A DNA stretch of 64,000 bases from Chloroflexota bacterium. Its GTDB lineage: Bacteria; Chloroflexota; Dehalococcoidia; Bin125. Location of the stretch: the NCBI GenBank assembly GCA_028875225.1, contig JAPPFB010000017.1, forward strand, positions 233,983-297,982. The letters run 5' to 3'. Below the pieces are notes generated by a model, which was not told the DNA's origin, did no database searches, and worked only from the letters and a program-made list of their open reading frames with translations. A program made the position numbers and the translations under genes. Shown in pieces: positions 1 through 7,877 of the stretch; positions within the stretch are counted from its first letter, which is position 1, and each line of letters opens with the position of its first letter.

Positions 1-110
1 GGGGGGGGCTAAACGGTTGGCCGGGGGTTTATTTCTACTCCCCCCCCCCCGGCCCCTCCTTTTCTCGGGCCGCGGCCGGGTGCCCGGCGGGGGCTACCCG
101 GGCGGCAGCC
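1..110. other. Low-complexity G/C-rich window edge
   Basis: The first 110 bases have runs of G (positions 1-8 and 23-27) and of C (40-50), followed by more G/C-rich sequence. No feature can be assigned confidently here. The frame of the protease gene downstream stays open through this stretch to the edge. Either the gene begins outside the window, or the runs are an assembly-edge artefact that disturbs the true 5' end. Confidence 0.4.
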
Positions 111-182
111 TTCCTGTCGTTCGGGACGGCGGGCTCACCCGAAACAGTCCAGAATCCCGACTCGATTCAGTACGACGGGATC

Positions 183-1148
183 GTGGAGTTCGGAGCGGCT
201 GAATCGCCGACCGTTCCGCTGACGCCTCCGGACAGCTTCTCGACGCTCTCACGATCCTCTGTCGATTGGGCCGCCGTGTATGCGCGAGTGCTCCCGTCGC
301 TGGTCTCGGTCGTGTCTGAGGAGGGGGCGGGGTCGGGATTCTTCGTTACCGAGGACGGTCATGTGATCACGAATCTGCATGTCGTGTCGGGCGCCGAGCA
401 AATCTACGTGGTGCTCCAGGATCGCAGCCGGCACGAGGCGGAACTGATCGCCAGGGATGCCGGCAACGATCTCGTGTTGCTGCGAATCGAGGCTGAAGAG
501 ATTGAAATCAACGTCCCTTCATTTGGCGGACTGGACGAATTGCGCGTGGGAGACCCAGTGGGCGCGCTGGGCGCGCCGTTCAATCTGCCCAACTCGCTGA
601 CGGTAGGGATCATCTCGGCGCTGGATCGGACGCGTCCCAGCGGAACCGGAACGTATGAGCCGCTGCGAGCGATGATCCAGACCGACGCCGCGCTCAATCC
701 GGGCAACTCGGGCGGCATGCTGGTCGACGAGCGCGGCCGAGTGGTGGGGATTCCGACGCAGATCGAGAGTGCGGATCGCAGTTCGGGTGGAATCGGATTC
801 GCCGTGAGCGCCGAGGCGATGCTTCGCTCGCTTCCGAGGATGCTGGAGGGCGAGGACGTCGAGCGAAGCTATCTGGGCGTGTCGCTGGCGTCGACCGGCG
901 ATCGATTGGAGATTCTCGAAGTGGTCTGCGAATCCGCGGCTGATCGCGCGAATCTGCGCGTGGGCGACGTGCTGTTGCAGATCAATGGCGAGTCGGCCGA
1001 CTCGTTTGCGGCGCTGGTGGAGGTGATGGCCGAGATCGCGCCCGGCGATGAGATGACGGTCACGGTTCGACGTGGCTTCAGGCGTCTGACGGCGGAGACG
1101 ACGGCCAGCGCCTGGCCGACCGAGCCGCCGGACCTGGGCTGCGGCTAG
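183..1148 (+). CDS. Trypsin-like serine protease with PDZ domain (HtrA/DegP type), 5' end uncertain
   Basis: This is an HtrA-like protease for envelope protein quality control. From the GTG at 183 the triad is visible: His66 in TNLHVV, Asp96 in GNDLVLL and Ser176 in NPGNSGG. A PDZ domain follows at about residues 228-318 and begins SYLGVSL. The product from this start is 321 residues and has no signal peptide or membrane anchor, which the family usually has. The same frame has no stop codon back to base 3, so the gene very probably starts upstream of 183 or outside the window. The sequence at the edge is homopolymer-rich, so the true N-terminus cannot be read. The protease family is clear; whether it is periplasmic or anchored is not. 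Confidence 0.85.
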   Translation: MEFGAAESPTVPLTPPDSFSTLSRSSVDWAAVYARVLPSLVSVVSEEGAGSGFFVTEDGHVITNLHVVSGAEQIYVVLQDRSRHEAELIARDAGNDLVLLRIEAEEIEINVPSFGGLDELRVGDPVGALGAPFNLPNSLTVGIISALDRTRPSGTGTYEPLRAMIQTDAALNPGNSGGMLVDERGRVVGIPTQIESADRSSGGIGFAVSAEAMLRSLPRMLEGEDVERSYLGVSLASTGDRLEILEVVCESAADRANLRVGDVLLQINGESADSFAALVEVMAEIAPGDEMTVTVRRGFRRLTAETTASAWPTEPPDLGCG

Positions 1149-1158
1149 CGGTTGGCCT

Positions 1159-2391
1159 CTACGAAGGGGTCTGACGCGAATCTGGTTCTGAGACACGCCG
1201 AGCGACCGGGCTTGCCAACATCAAGGCCGCGCTCACGGCCAGGCAGATTCCCATCGTCAACAGACCGGCGCGGGCGCCCAGGAGGTCAGCGAGGCCTCCG
1301 GTGACGAGTGCGCCGACGAGGATCATGCCTCGGGCGATGTTCATCAGGCTGAGCGCGCGTCCGGCCATGCCTTCAGTCGCCTGTGCGAGGAGGGTGAGGT
1401 TGGCAAGCGACATCACGTTCGTGGAACAGGCGGCCGCGACAAAGACGCAGGCGGCGACGACTGCCAGATGCGGCGCGCCGGACATGATGGCGAGGCCGAG
1501 GCCGGAGGCGATCAGGAGGCCGACCATCAGCCGGCCAGGAGCGGGGATCGTCCGGAGTCCGGCCAGTGCCAGTGAGCCACCGGCCGCCCCGACGCCGCCG
1601 ATCGCAATGAGATAGCCGACCCAGGATTTCTGCTCGCCCAACACGTCGATGACCATCAGCGGGATGAAGACTCCCTGATAGGGGACGAGGAAGATGAACA
1701 TCACGATCGATATGGCCAGTACCGCAAGCGGCCAGCGGGTCTCGAAGGCCCAGCGCAAGCCACTGAGCGTCTGGCCAGCGAGCGAGCCGCCGGTTCGGCT
1801 GGCGCTGAGTCCGGCGGTGCCCTTCGTCCGGATGAGCGCGGTGCAGATCACCGCGCCGACGTAGATGCCGGTCATGGCTCCGTAGATCCAGACGAAGTCG
1901 GCGAATTCCAGCAGGAGGCCGGCGAGCAAGGCGCCGCCGATGCGCATCGAGGTGTTGGCGGTCTGGGAGAGCGCGACCGCAGGTCGCAGCGCCGACTGCG
2001 GAACCATCGAGGGCAGGATCGCCTGTCTGGCGGGTTGGAAGAAGGCGATATTGACTCCGGCGGCGGCGGCCAGGGCGATCACGTGCCAGGCTTCGGCCAG
2101 ATCGAGGAGCAACAGCAGGAAGAGCGCGCCGGTCGCGGCTACGTTGCCGGCCTGCGACAGCACCAGCACGACGCGTCGCGGATAGCGGTCGACGATTGCG
2201 CCGGCGAACAGGCCGAGCAGAAGATTCGGCGCCATGCGGGCGGCCAGCACGGCGCCGAGGAGCAGAGCGGAACCGGTGAGCTCGACGATCAGGACCGGTC
2301 GCGCGACCTGGTCGAGCCAGAGCGCCGCCGAACGTAGGAAGATCGCCAGCCAGAGAACGCGAAAGTCTCGCGAGGCGAAGGGGGAGAACAT
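1159..2391 (-). CDS. MFS transporter, exporter-like (MFS_3/EntS type)
   Basis: A 410-residue major facilitator superfamily protein. About twelve hydrophobic segments run through the whole sequence, with the MFS loop signature after the second segment (DRYPRRVVLV, near residue 70). The N-terminus (FASRDFRVLWLAIFLRSAALWLDQVA) is typical of the MFS_3 group, which includes the enterobactin exporter EntS and macrolide-efflux relatives. The gene converges on the protease gene with a 10-base gap. The substrate cannot be told from sequence or neighbours. ATG start; no clear ribosome site was identified. Confidence 0.85.
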   Translation of the reverse strand: MFSPFASRDFRVLWLAIFLRSAALWLDQVARPVLIVELTGSALLLGAVLAARMAPNLLLGLFAGAIVDRYPRRVVLVLSQAGNVAATGALFLLLLLDLAEAWHVIALAAAAGVNIAFFQPARQAILPSMVPQSALRPAVALSQTANTSMRIGGALLAGLLLEFADFVWIYGAMTGIYVGAVICTALIRTKGTAGLSASRTGGSLAGQTLSGLRWAFETRWPLAVLAISIVMFIFLVPYQGVFIPLMVIDVLGEQKSWVGYLIAIGGVGAAGGSLALAGLRTIPAPGRLMVGLLIASGLGLAIMSGAPHLAVVAACVFVAAACSTNVMSLANLTLLAQATEGMAGRALSLMNIARGMILVGALVTGGLADLLGARAGLLTMGICLAVSAALMLASPVARRVSEPDSRQTPS

Positions 2392-2469
2392 CCCCGCCTC
2401 GCGGCGGCGCAGGAAGGTCTGCGGCCTGCCGCCGGATTCGACGTCTTCCGATTGGCGCGTGGTCGAGGC

Positions 2470-3177
2470 TTACTCCTCGTCGGCGTACGGCGCTCGTCCC
2501 TGCATCACGTTCAGCAGTCCCTGGCTGGTAAAGTCGTCGGACTTGGCGAAGTTGATGATCACGCGCTCGCGATCCTCGACAGCCTGAGCGGCGGCGGCGA
2601 CCTGCGGGGCGATGTCATGGGGGATTTCGCAGACGCCGTGCTTGTCGGCGTGCAGGAGATCGCCGGGGTGGACGGTGACGCCGCCAACGGTGACCGGTTG
2701 TCCGATCTCGACGATGTGCACATAAGCGTGGGATACGAGGATTTCCTTGGAGAGGAATTGGAATCCGATCTCTTCGACCTCGTCAAGATCTCGGACGCCG
2801 CCGTCGGTGACCAGACCGATCGCGCCGAGCGCCTTGTGGATGTTGCCATTGACCTCGCCCCAGAACGAGCCAATGGGCGGCTGGTCGAGGTCCTGGATCA
2901 CAATGATGCGCGGCTCAGGGATTGACTCGATATGCGCCCACCAATCGGGGGCGGCCTTGGTCTGCGGGTCATCGCCGGGAGGAATCGAGGCGCGGATCTT
3001 GCAGGTCGCTGCATAGCCAACGATCGGATCCATGTCGGGGAACCGGCAGACGATGTCAGGGGTCATGAAGCCGGTGGCGCGGCTGCGGACATCGAAGGTC
3101 TCGATCGCATTGGCGATCGCCGGCGAAGGCCAGGCTCTCAGATCGGCCAGCTGCGCATCACTCAGAGGTTCAGTCAT
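2470..3177 (-). CDS. RraA family protein / HMG-CHA aldolase-like
   Basis: A 235-residue member of the RraA-like superfamily. Members include 4-hydroxy-4-methyl-2-oxoglutarate/4-carboxy-4-hydroxy-2-oxoadipate aldolases and the RNase E regulator RraA. The family core is visible: GSFWGEVNGNIHKALG (103-118), then LVTDGGVRD with Arg129-Asp130, the residues used for pyruvate and divalent metal binding in the aldolases. GDLLHADKHGV follows near residue 172. The protein is longer than RraA proper (about 160), so a lyase role on a small oxoacid is more likely than RNase regulation. GGGTGA lies just before the ATG as a ribosome site. It is probably cotranscribed with the MFS gene, but separated from it by 78 bases. 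Confidence 0.8.
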   Translation of the reverse strand: MTEPLSDAQLADLRAWPSPAIANAIETFDVRSRATGFMTPDIVCRFPDMDPIVGYAATCKIRASIPPGDDPQTKAAPDWWAHIESIPEPRIIVIQDLDQPPIGSFWGEVNGNIHKALGAIGLVTDGGVRDLDEVEEIGFQFLSKEILVSHAYVHIVEIGQPVTVGGVTVHPGDLLHADKHGVCEIPHDIAPQVAAAAQAVEDRERVIINFAKSDDFTSQGLLNVMQGRAPYADEE

Positions 3178-3234
3178 CGGTCACCCTTCACAGGTTGAAG
3201 CTCGCTTGCATGACGACGCGATACGACTCAGGAA

Positions 3235-3960
3235 CTATTGCGACAGCGCGTATTCCCGTTCAAGAGCCGTTGTATTCAGAATGGTGACCCGCTGGCGGTT
3301 GACATCGACGATGTCCTGCTTGCGCCACTGCTGAAGTTGTTTATTCACTGCAACCCGAGACGCGCCAATCATGTTGGCCAGCTCCTGTTGTGAGACTCGC
3401 AGGCCGATATCGACGCCTTCGTCGGTCTTCTCCCCATGTTCTTCCGCGATGGCGAGCAAGCGCCGAGCCAGCCGACCGGGGACGTCAAGCAGGTAGGCGT
3501 CCTGGATCGACTGGTTCGTGGCGCGCAACCTCGCGACGAGCACGTCGATGATCGCGCGCTGGGCCTCAGGGTGGCGGTCCAGGACCGAGAGAAAATCGTG
3601 ACGGCTGAGGCTGACCGCCTCGGTGTCTTCGATCGTCGTCGCCGAAGCCGAACGGGGATGGTCGTCCAGCAACGACATCTCGCCGAGCAAGTCGTACTTG
3701 CGATGCACGGCCAGGACAACCTCGCGGCCGTCGAGCGAGGGAATGAAGATCTTTACGGCGCCTTTGAGGATGATGTAGAGCGTGGCGCCTTCGTCGCCCT
3801 CGTGGAAGATGTCGGTGTGGGCGCGGTAGCGAATCGGTCGTAGCTTCGAGGCCAATTCAAGCAACATGGTGCGCGGCATCCCACGGAACAGCACCACGTT
3901 GAACAACAGGTCCAGCGCTTCCCCACCGCGGTCGCTCGTTGGTGATCGTCTTGTTGTCAT
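3235..3960 (-). CDS. Crp/Fnr family transcriptional regulator
   Basis: A 241-residue regulator. A cyclic-nucleotide-binding fold spans about residues 20-140 (GDEGATLYIILKGAVKI, then LLGEMSLLDDHPRSASA). A Crp-type winged helix-turn-helix covers about 190-235 (SQQELANMIGASRVAVNKQL). The phosphate-binding cassette GEMSLLDDHPRSASA resembles true cAMP binders, though the ligand is unproven. No cysteine cluster like that of Fnr is present. The frame is open further upstream, but the ATG at 3960 has GGGGAG seven bases before it and begins at the domain boundary, so I chose it. It is divergent from the crotonase gene, with about 120 bases between them, and may control that catabolic cluster. Confidence 0.88.
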   Translation of the reverse strand: MTTRRSPTSDRGGEALDLLFNVVLFRGMPRTMLLELASKLRPIRYRAHTDIFHEGDEGATLYIILKGAVKIFIPSLDGREVVLAVHRKYDLLGEMSLLDDHPRSASATTIEDTEAVSLSRHDFLSVLDRHPEAQRAIIDVLVARLRATNQSIQDAYLLDVPGRLARRLLAIAEEHGEKTDEGVDIGLRVSQQELANMIGASRVAVNKQLQQWRKQDIVDVNRQRVTILNTTALEREYALSQ

Positions 3961-4081
3961 CAAATGCTCCCCGCGCAGTCTAGAGCCTGTTCGGATCAAT
4001 AACGGAGGACCAGGCCGGTGTCGATGGTCCCGGCAGAGCGAATAGTCTGACCAGCATCTGAACAGATTGTGGAGGGACGCC

Positions 4082-4885
4082 ATGGCTGAGACGGTTGCCG
4101 TTGAACGAACGGGCCGAGCCGCCCGGATTGTGCTCAACCGCCCGGAGAAGCTCAACGCGATTTCGCGGCAACTTCAGGGCGAGCTGATCGAGGCGCTGGT
4201 CGAAGCCGAGCGCGACGATTCGGTACACGTCGCACTGGTGTCAGGAGCGGGCCGGGCCTTTAGCGCCGGGTACGACCTGACCGGCGGCTCGGGCGTGGCG
4301 GCGGAACAAGCTTCGGCGATCTCTCGAGACCGCGACGGGTTGGAGGAACTGAACCGCAATTGGCTGCGGATCTGGGATCTTCGATTACCGGTGATCGCCA
4401 AAGTGCATGGACATTGCCTCGCCGGGGGTACGCAGCTGGCAACCATTTGCGACGTCACCTTCGCCGCCGAGGATGCCCGCGTCGGCGCACCGCAGTTGCC
4501 GCTGGGCGCGGGCTTCGTCGCCTCATTCTGGGCCTGGCAGGTGGGCGCGAAACGAGCCAAGGAGTTCTTCTTTCCCGTGGGCAGCATGATCTCGGGTCGG
4601 GAGGCTGCCGAGATTGGCCTGTTCAATCGCGCATTGGCGCCAGAAGAACTGGATCAGTTCGTCGATGATTATGTTGAGTTGGTCGCCAAGACGCCCAAGG
4701 AGATCCTGGTCCTGCAGAAGAAGGCGATCAACCGCACCCAGGAGGTCCAGGGTTTCCGTGAGGCGCTGATGGGCGGGGTCGAGATCGACGCCATCGCCCA
4801 CTTCACCAAGCCAGTGTTGGAGATGAACCGATCACTGAAGGAGCGCGGTCTGCGCGCCACGCTTGATGAGTTCCACAGCCAATAG
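4082..4885 (+). CDS. Enoyl-CoA hydratase/isomerase family protein (crotonase)
   Basis: A 267-residue crotonase-fold protein. CoA-binding and oxyanion-hole segments are clear: GRAFSAGYDLTGG (about 60-72) and HGHCLAGGTQLATICDVTFA (about 111-130). In classical enoyl-CoA hydratase a Glu sits in the PEI-type motif after the second oxyanion loop; here the motif reads APQLPLG with Gln in that place. The catalytic acid of hydratases therefore seems absent, and isomerase, thioesterase-like or other crotonase chemistry is possible. A TTG lies 15 bases upstream in frame, but the ATG at 4082 has GGAGGG at the right distance. The gene heads a run with the next gene (20-base overlap) and lies next to CoA-transferase genes. 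Confidence 0.85.
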   Translation: MAETVAVERTGRAARIVLNRPEKLNAISRQLQGELIEALVEAERDDSVHVALVSGAGRAFSAGYDLTGGSGVAAEQASAISRDRDGLEELNRNWLRIWDLRLPVIAKVHGHCLAGGTQLATICDVTFAAEDARVGAPQLPLGAGFVASFWAWQVGAKRAKEFFFPVGSMISGREAAEIGLFNRALAPEELDQFVDDYVELVAKTPKEILVLQKKAINRTQEVQGFREALMGGVEIDAIAHFTKPVLEMNRSLKERGLRATLDEFHSQ

Positions 4886-5348
4886 CGAGCCTCCAGCGAC
4901 GCTTGAGGAAGCGCGGCTGCCGCTCGAGCATGCGGCGCGGCTGCTGGCGGTTGCCGACGGGCTCTGCGCCATCGGCCAGTTGCGCACGGGCGATCGCGCC
5001 GGCCAGTTCTCGATCTTCAATTTTCTGATCCGCTGCGCGCCGGATGACGAGTATCCATCTCCGGATGAGCGCACCACCTACGTCCTGCTGATGCAGGCCG
5101 GGATCTTCCGCCGGCATGGGTGGTACGCCTACTTCTGGCTGCCCGAGGGAGATCAGCCGTTACGAGTCGGTCTGCCCGCGCCGATTGACAAGTCGTGGCA
5201 CTGGCACGACGACATCGTCGAGATCAGCAAGCGGTTCGAGCAGTCCGAGGGCTGGACGCAAGCCGTCGGCGAGACCGTGGACGAACACGTGGACCGATTC
5301 AAAGAGGCGCTGCGCGAGGCGGAGATCGTCAGAGCATCGAAGGCGTAG
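4866..5348 (+). CDS. Conserved-looking hypothetical protein coupled to the crotonase gene
   Basis: A 160-residue soluble protein that I do not recognise. It has no signal peptide or membrane segment and is rich in Trp and acidic residues (HGWYAYFWLPEGDQ, then DKSWHWHDDIVEISKRFEQ). The start overlaps the end of the crotonase gene by 20 bases, so the two are probably translated together. The 3' end overlaps the convergent CoA-transferase gene by 20 bases. Codon use resembles its neighbours and the frame is clean, so I take it as real. Function unknown; by position it may serve the same CoA-dependent pathway. Confidence 0.6.
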   Translation: MSSTANSEPPATLEEARLPLEHAARLLAVADGLCAIGQLRTGDRAGQFSIFNFLIRCAPDDEYPSPDERTTYVLLMQAGIFRRHGWYAYFWLPEGDQPLRVGLPAPIDKSWHWHDDIVEISKRFEQSEGWTQAVGETVDEHVDRFKEALREAEIVRASKA

Positions 5349-6615
5349 GCGGCATCTCCGAGGCAAGCGGTACGCCCTCGGGTTGCGTCGCGATGATCCC
5401 CGCCGCCTCCAACGCCCACTGTTCGTCGGCCGACATTCCCATGAGCCCGCCCAGGATCTCAGCGTTGTGCTGTCCGAAGTCAGGGGCCGGGGCGAGGATG
5501 CAGGGTCCCGCGCCGTCGGCTCGCCAGAGCCAGCCGTGAACCGACCAGATGCCGACTTCGGGATGTTGCAGCGGCTCGTAGAATCCGCGAGCCCTGAGGT
5601 GCGGTTCGCGAATCACTTCGAGCATCTTCCAGACCGGCGAGGAGGGAATCCGTTCCGCATGCAGAGCAGCGAAGACGTCCGTCTTGGACTTACTCGATGT
5701 CCAGGCAGTGACCTGCTCGTCGAGTTCGGCGCGATGCTCCCAACGCAGAATCTGGTCTGAGTACTCCGGCCGCTCGGCCCAGTCGGGCGCGCCCATCGCT
5801 CGCTTCAGGCCTTCCCACTCAGCGTCGGTGCGGACGCAGATGGCAATCCACTCGTCGTCTCCGGCACAACGGTAGACATTGTGCGGGGCCATCCAGTCGT
5901 GGCCAGTCCCGATGTGGTCCGGCAACCGCCGATTCATCGACCAGTCCATGTAGAACTCGCCGAGCAGGGTCGACATGACTTCGCGCTGGGCCAGGTCGAT
6001 GTACTGGCCCTGGCCGGTCCGCTTGCGCTGAATCAAGGCTGTGGCAACGGCTGCCGCAGCGCAGATTCCGGCGATCGGATCGCCGTAAGAGATGCCGCTC
6101 TTGTAAGGCACGCCGTCGTCGCCGTAGCCCGACGTAGAGGTCATCCCGCTCATCATCTCGATGATCGGTCCGTAGCCGACGGCGTCCTTCTCCGGTCCGG
6201 TTTTGCCGAAGCCGGCCATGCCGACCACGATGATGTCTTCCTTCTGCTCGCGCAGCCACTCGTAGGTGAGGCCGAGATTGTCCATGACATCGGTGCGGTA
6301 GTTCTCGATCACGACATCGCAGTGAGGCAGCAATCTGGCCAGCACCGCTTTGCCGTCATCGGAAGCCAGATCGAGGCTCAGCGACTTCTTGTTACGGCTG
6401 TATTCGTGGAGGTAGAAGTTGGTGTTCCACCAGTGTTCGCCGAGCGCGACCGGCGGCGGGATCAGGGTGCGGATGTTGTCCCAGGCGCGCGGCGATTCAA
6501 TCTTGATCACCTCCGCGCCCTGGTCGGCGAGGATCTTGGCGGCGTAGGGACCCGCCCAGATCATGGTCAGGTCGGCGACTCGCACGCCGCTCAAAGGCCG
6601 TCCCGGATCAAACAT
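5329..6615 (-). CDS. CaiB/BaiF family CoA-transferase, catalytic-Asp subunit
   Basis: A 428-residue class III CoA-transferase, which moves CoA between carboxylic acids. The N-terminal fold LSGVRVADLTMIWAGPYAAK and the AEVIKIESP strand are typical. The active-site region GISYGDPIAG holds Asp179, aligned with the catalytic Asp of formyl-CoA transferase (Asp, then Gly four residues on, then 16 residues to TGQG). The gene starts inside the stop codon of the preceding gene on this strand (TGATG, one-base overlap), so the two are translationally coupled. That partner lacks the Asp, suggesting a heteromeric enzyme of the BbsEF kind. The substrate is unknown. A CoA-transferase with internal partner is inferred, not shown. 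Confidence 0.9.
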   Translation of the reverse strand: MFDPGRPLSGVRVADLTMIWAGPYAAKILADQGAEVIKIESPRAWDNIRTLIPPPVALGEHWWNTNFYLHEYSRNKKSLSLDLASDDGKAVLARLLPHCDVVIENYRTDVMDNLGLTYEWLREQKEDIIVVGMAGFGKTGPEKDAVGYGPIIEMMSGMTSTSGYGDDGVPYKSGISYGDPIAGICAAAAVATALIQRKRTGQGQYIDLAQREVMSTLLGEFYMDWSMNRRLPDHIGTGHDWMAPHNVYRCAGDDEWIAICVRTDAEWEGLKRAMGAPDWAERPEYSDQILRWEHRAELDEQVTAWTSSKSKTDVFAALHAERIPSSPVWKMLEVIREPHLRARGFYEPLQHPEVGIWSVHGWLWRADGAGPCILAPAPDFGQHNAEILGGLMGMSADEQWALEAAGIIATQPEGVPLASEMPPTPSML

Positions 6616-7829
6616 CAGATGGCGTCCAATTCCCGCAGGCGGACGAGGTCCTCGCGTTCGTAACCGAGTTCTCCGTGAATGACGTCCATGTTGTGCTCAC
6701 CCAGCAGCGGTGCGCGGCCCATCTTCCAGTCGTGACCGTCGCTCACCCAGAGCCGGCCGGGATACGTGAGGCTGCCGGCGCGCTCGTCGTCGCGTTGAGC
6801 GAAGAAATCTCTGCTCTGCAGGTGCTCGGAGGTCGAGAGGTCTTCGAATGACGCGACAAAGCCGAACGGGACTCGATGCTCGATGCCGAGTTCCATCAGA
6901 CCTTGCCGGGTCTGCCCGCTGAACCATCCGTACAACATTGCCATCAACTCGTCGTTGTTGATCAAGCGCTGTCCGGGGTCAGAGAAGCGCTCCTCCTGCA
7001 GCTCGGGTATGTCGACGGCACGGGCGAATCCGGGATAGTTGCGCGGCAGCGCGCAGATGCCGCCGTATCCGTCGGAGACCTCGTAGATGCCCCAGAGCGC
7101 GTTGAGGAAGTTGCCGCCGCGTTGCGTTTCGATTCCCAGTTGCGAGGCCCGGTTGTGAAACGCCTCGGCCATGCCGGCGTACGTCTCCTGCATCGACAGG
7201 TCGATGTAGGAGCCCTGTTCGTGCATGATGGCGCCGTAGTAGGCCCCGGAGATTGCCGCGAAGGCGTTCAGGCCGGCCTGGTAAGACGGCTGCGAGCCGC
7301 CGTTCTTCAATGGAGCGCGCGCCGGGTGACCCGTCAGCCACATCTGTCCGCTGGCGGCGTAGAGCGTGAGCTCGGTCGCGGGCAGGTTGGCGTTGGGTCC
7401 GGTCTGGCCGAATGGGGTAATCGAGATCATTACCAGGGCGGAGTTGTCCGCGGACAGATCGTGGTAACCGAGGCCGTGACTGGACAGGTATCCGGGCTCG
7501 AACGATTCGATCACGATTTCGGCTGAGGTTGACAGTTCGCGGAGAATTTCGCGACCGTCGGAGGTTTCGAGATTCAGGGTGACCGAGCGCTTGTCGCCGT
7601 TGAGGTAAAGGAACAGGCCGCTGGTCTCGTCGTCCGGGAGGTCGTCGGGCCATGGACCGAACGCGCGGGACGGATCGCCGATGGTTCGCTCGATTTTGAT
7701 GACGTCGGCGCCGAGCGCGGCCAGCCAGCGCCCGGCGTAGGGTCCGGAGATCCCCTCGGCCAGTTCCAGGACCCGGACGCCGTCGAACGGGCGCAATGTG
7801 CTCGGCTGTTCCTGGTCGTGCTCGCTCAT
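6615..7829 (-). CDS. CaiB/BaiF family CoA-transferase, Asp-lacking partner
   Basis: A 404-residue class III CoA-transferase fold (FDGVRVLELAEGISGPYAGR, GADVIKIERTIGDPSR). At the position of the catalytic Asp it has Ser182 in GGSQPSYQAG; the spacing to the following Gly and to the HEQG turn matches the Asp-bearing paralogues exactly, so this is a substitution and not a gap. It lies directly upstream of the Asp-bearing gene with a one-base overlap. I infer a non-catalytic or substrate-holding subunit. The ATG at 7829 is preferred over a GTG 27 bases upstream because the family domain starts shortly after it; no strong ribosome site is visible. Confidence 0.88.
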   Translation of the reverse strand: MSEHDQEQPSTLRPFDGVRVLELAEGISGPYAGRWLAALGADVIKIERTIGDPSRAFGPWPDDLPDDETSGLFLYLNGDKRSVTLNLETSDGREILRELSTSAEIVIESFEPGYLSSHGLGYHDLSADNSALVMISITPFGQTGPNANLPATELTLYAASGQMWLTGHPARAPLKNGGSQPSYQAGLNAFAAISGAYYGAIMHEQGSYIDLSMQETYAGMAEAFHNRASQLGIETQRGGNFLNALWGIYEVSDGYGGICALPRNYPGFARAVDIPELQEERFSDPGQRLINNDELMAMLYGWFSGQTRQGLMELGIEHRVPFGFVASFEDLSTSEHLQSRDFFAQRDDERAGSLTYPGRLWVSDGHDWKMGRAPLLGEHNMDVIHGELGYEREDLVRLRELDAI

Positions 7830-7877
7830 CGCAGGCAGTCTATGAGCAGGTGGCACTGCGTTCTAGACTGTCGAGGA

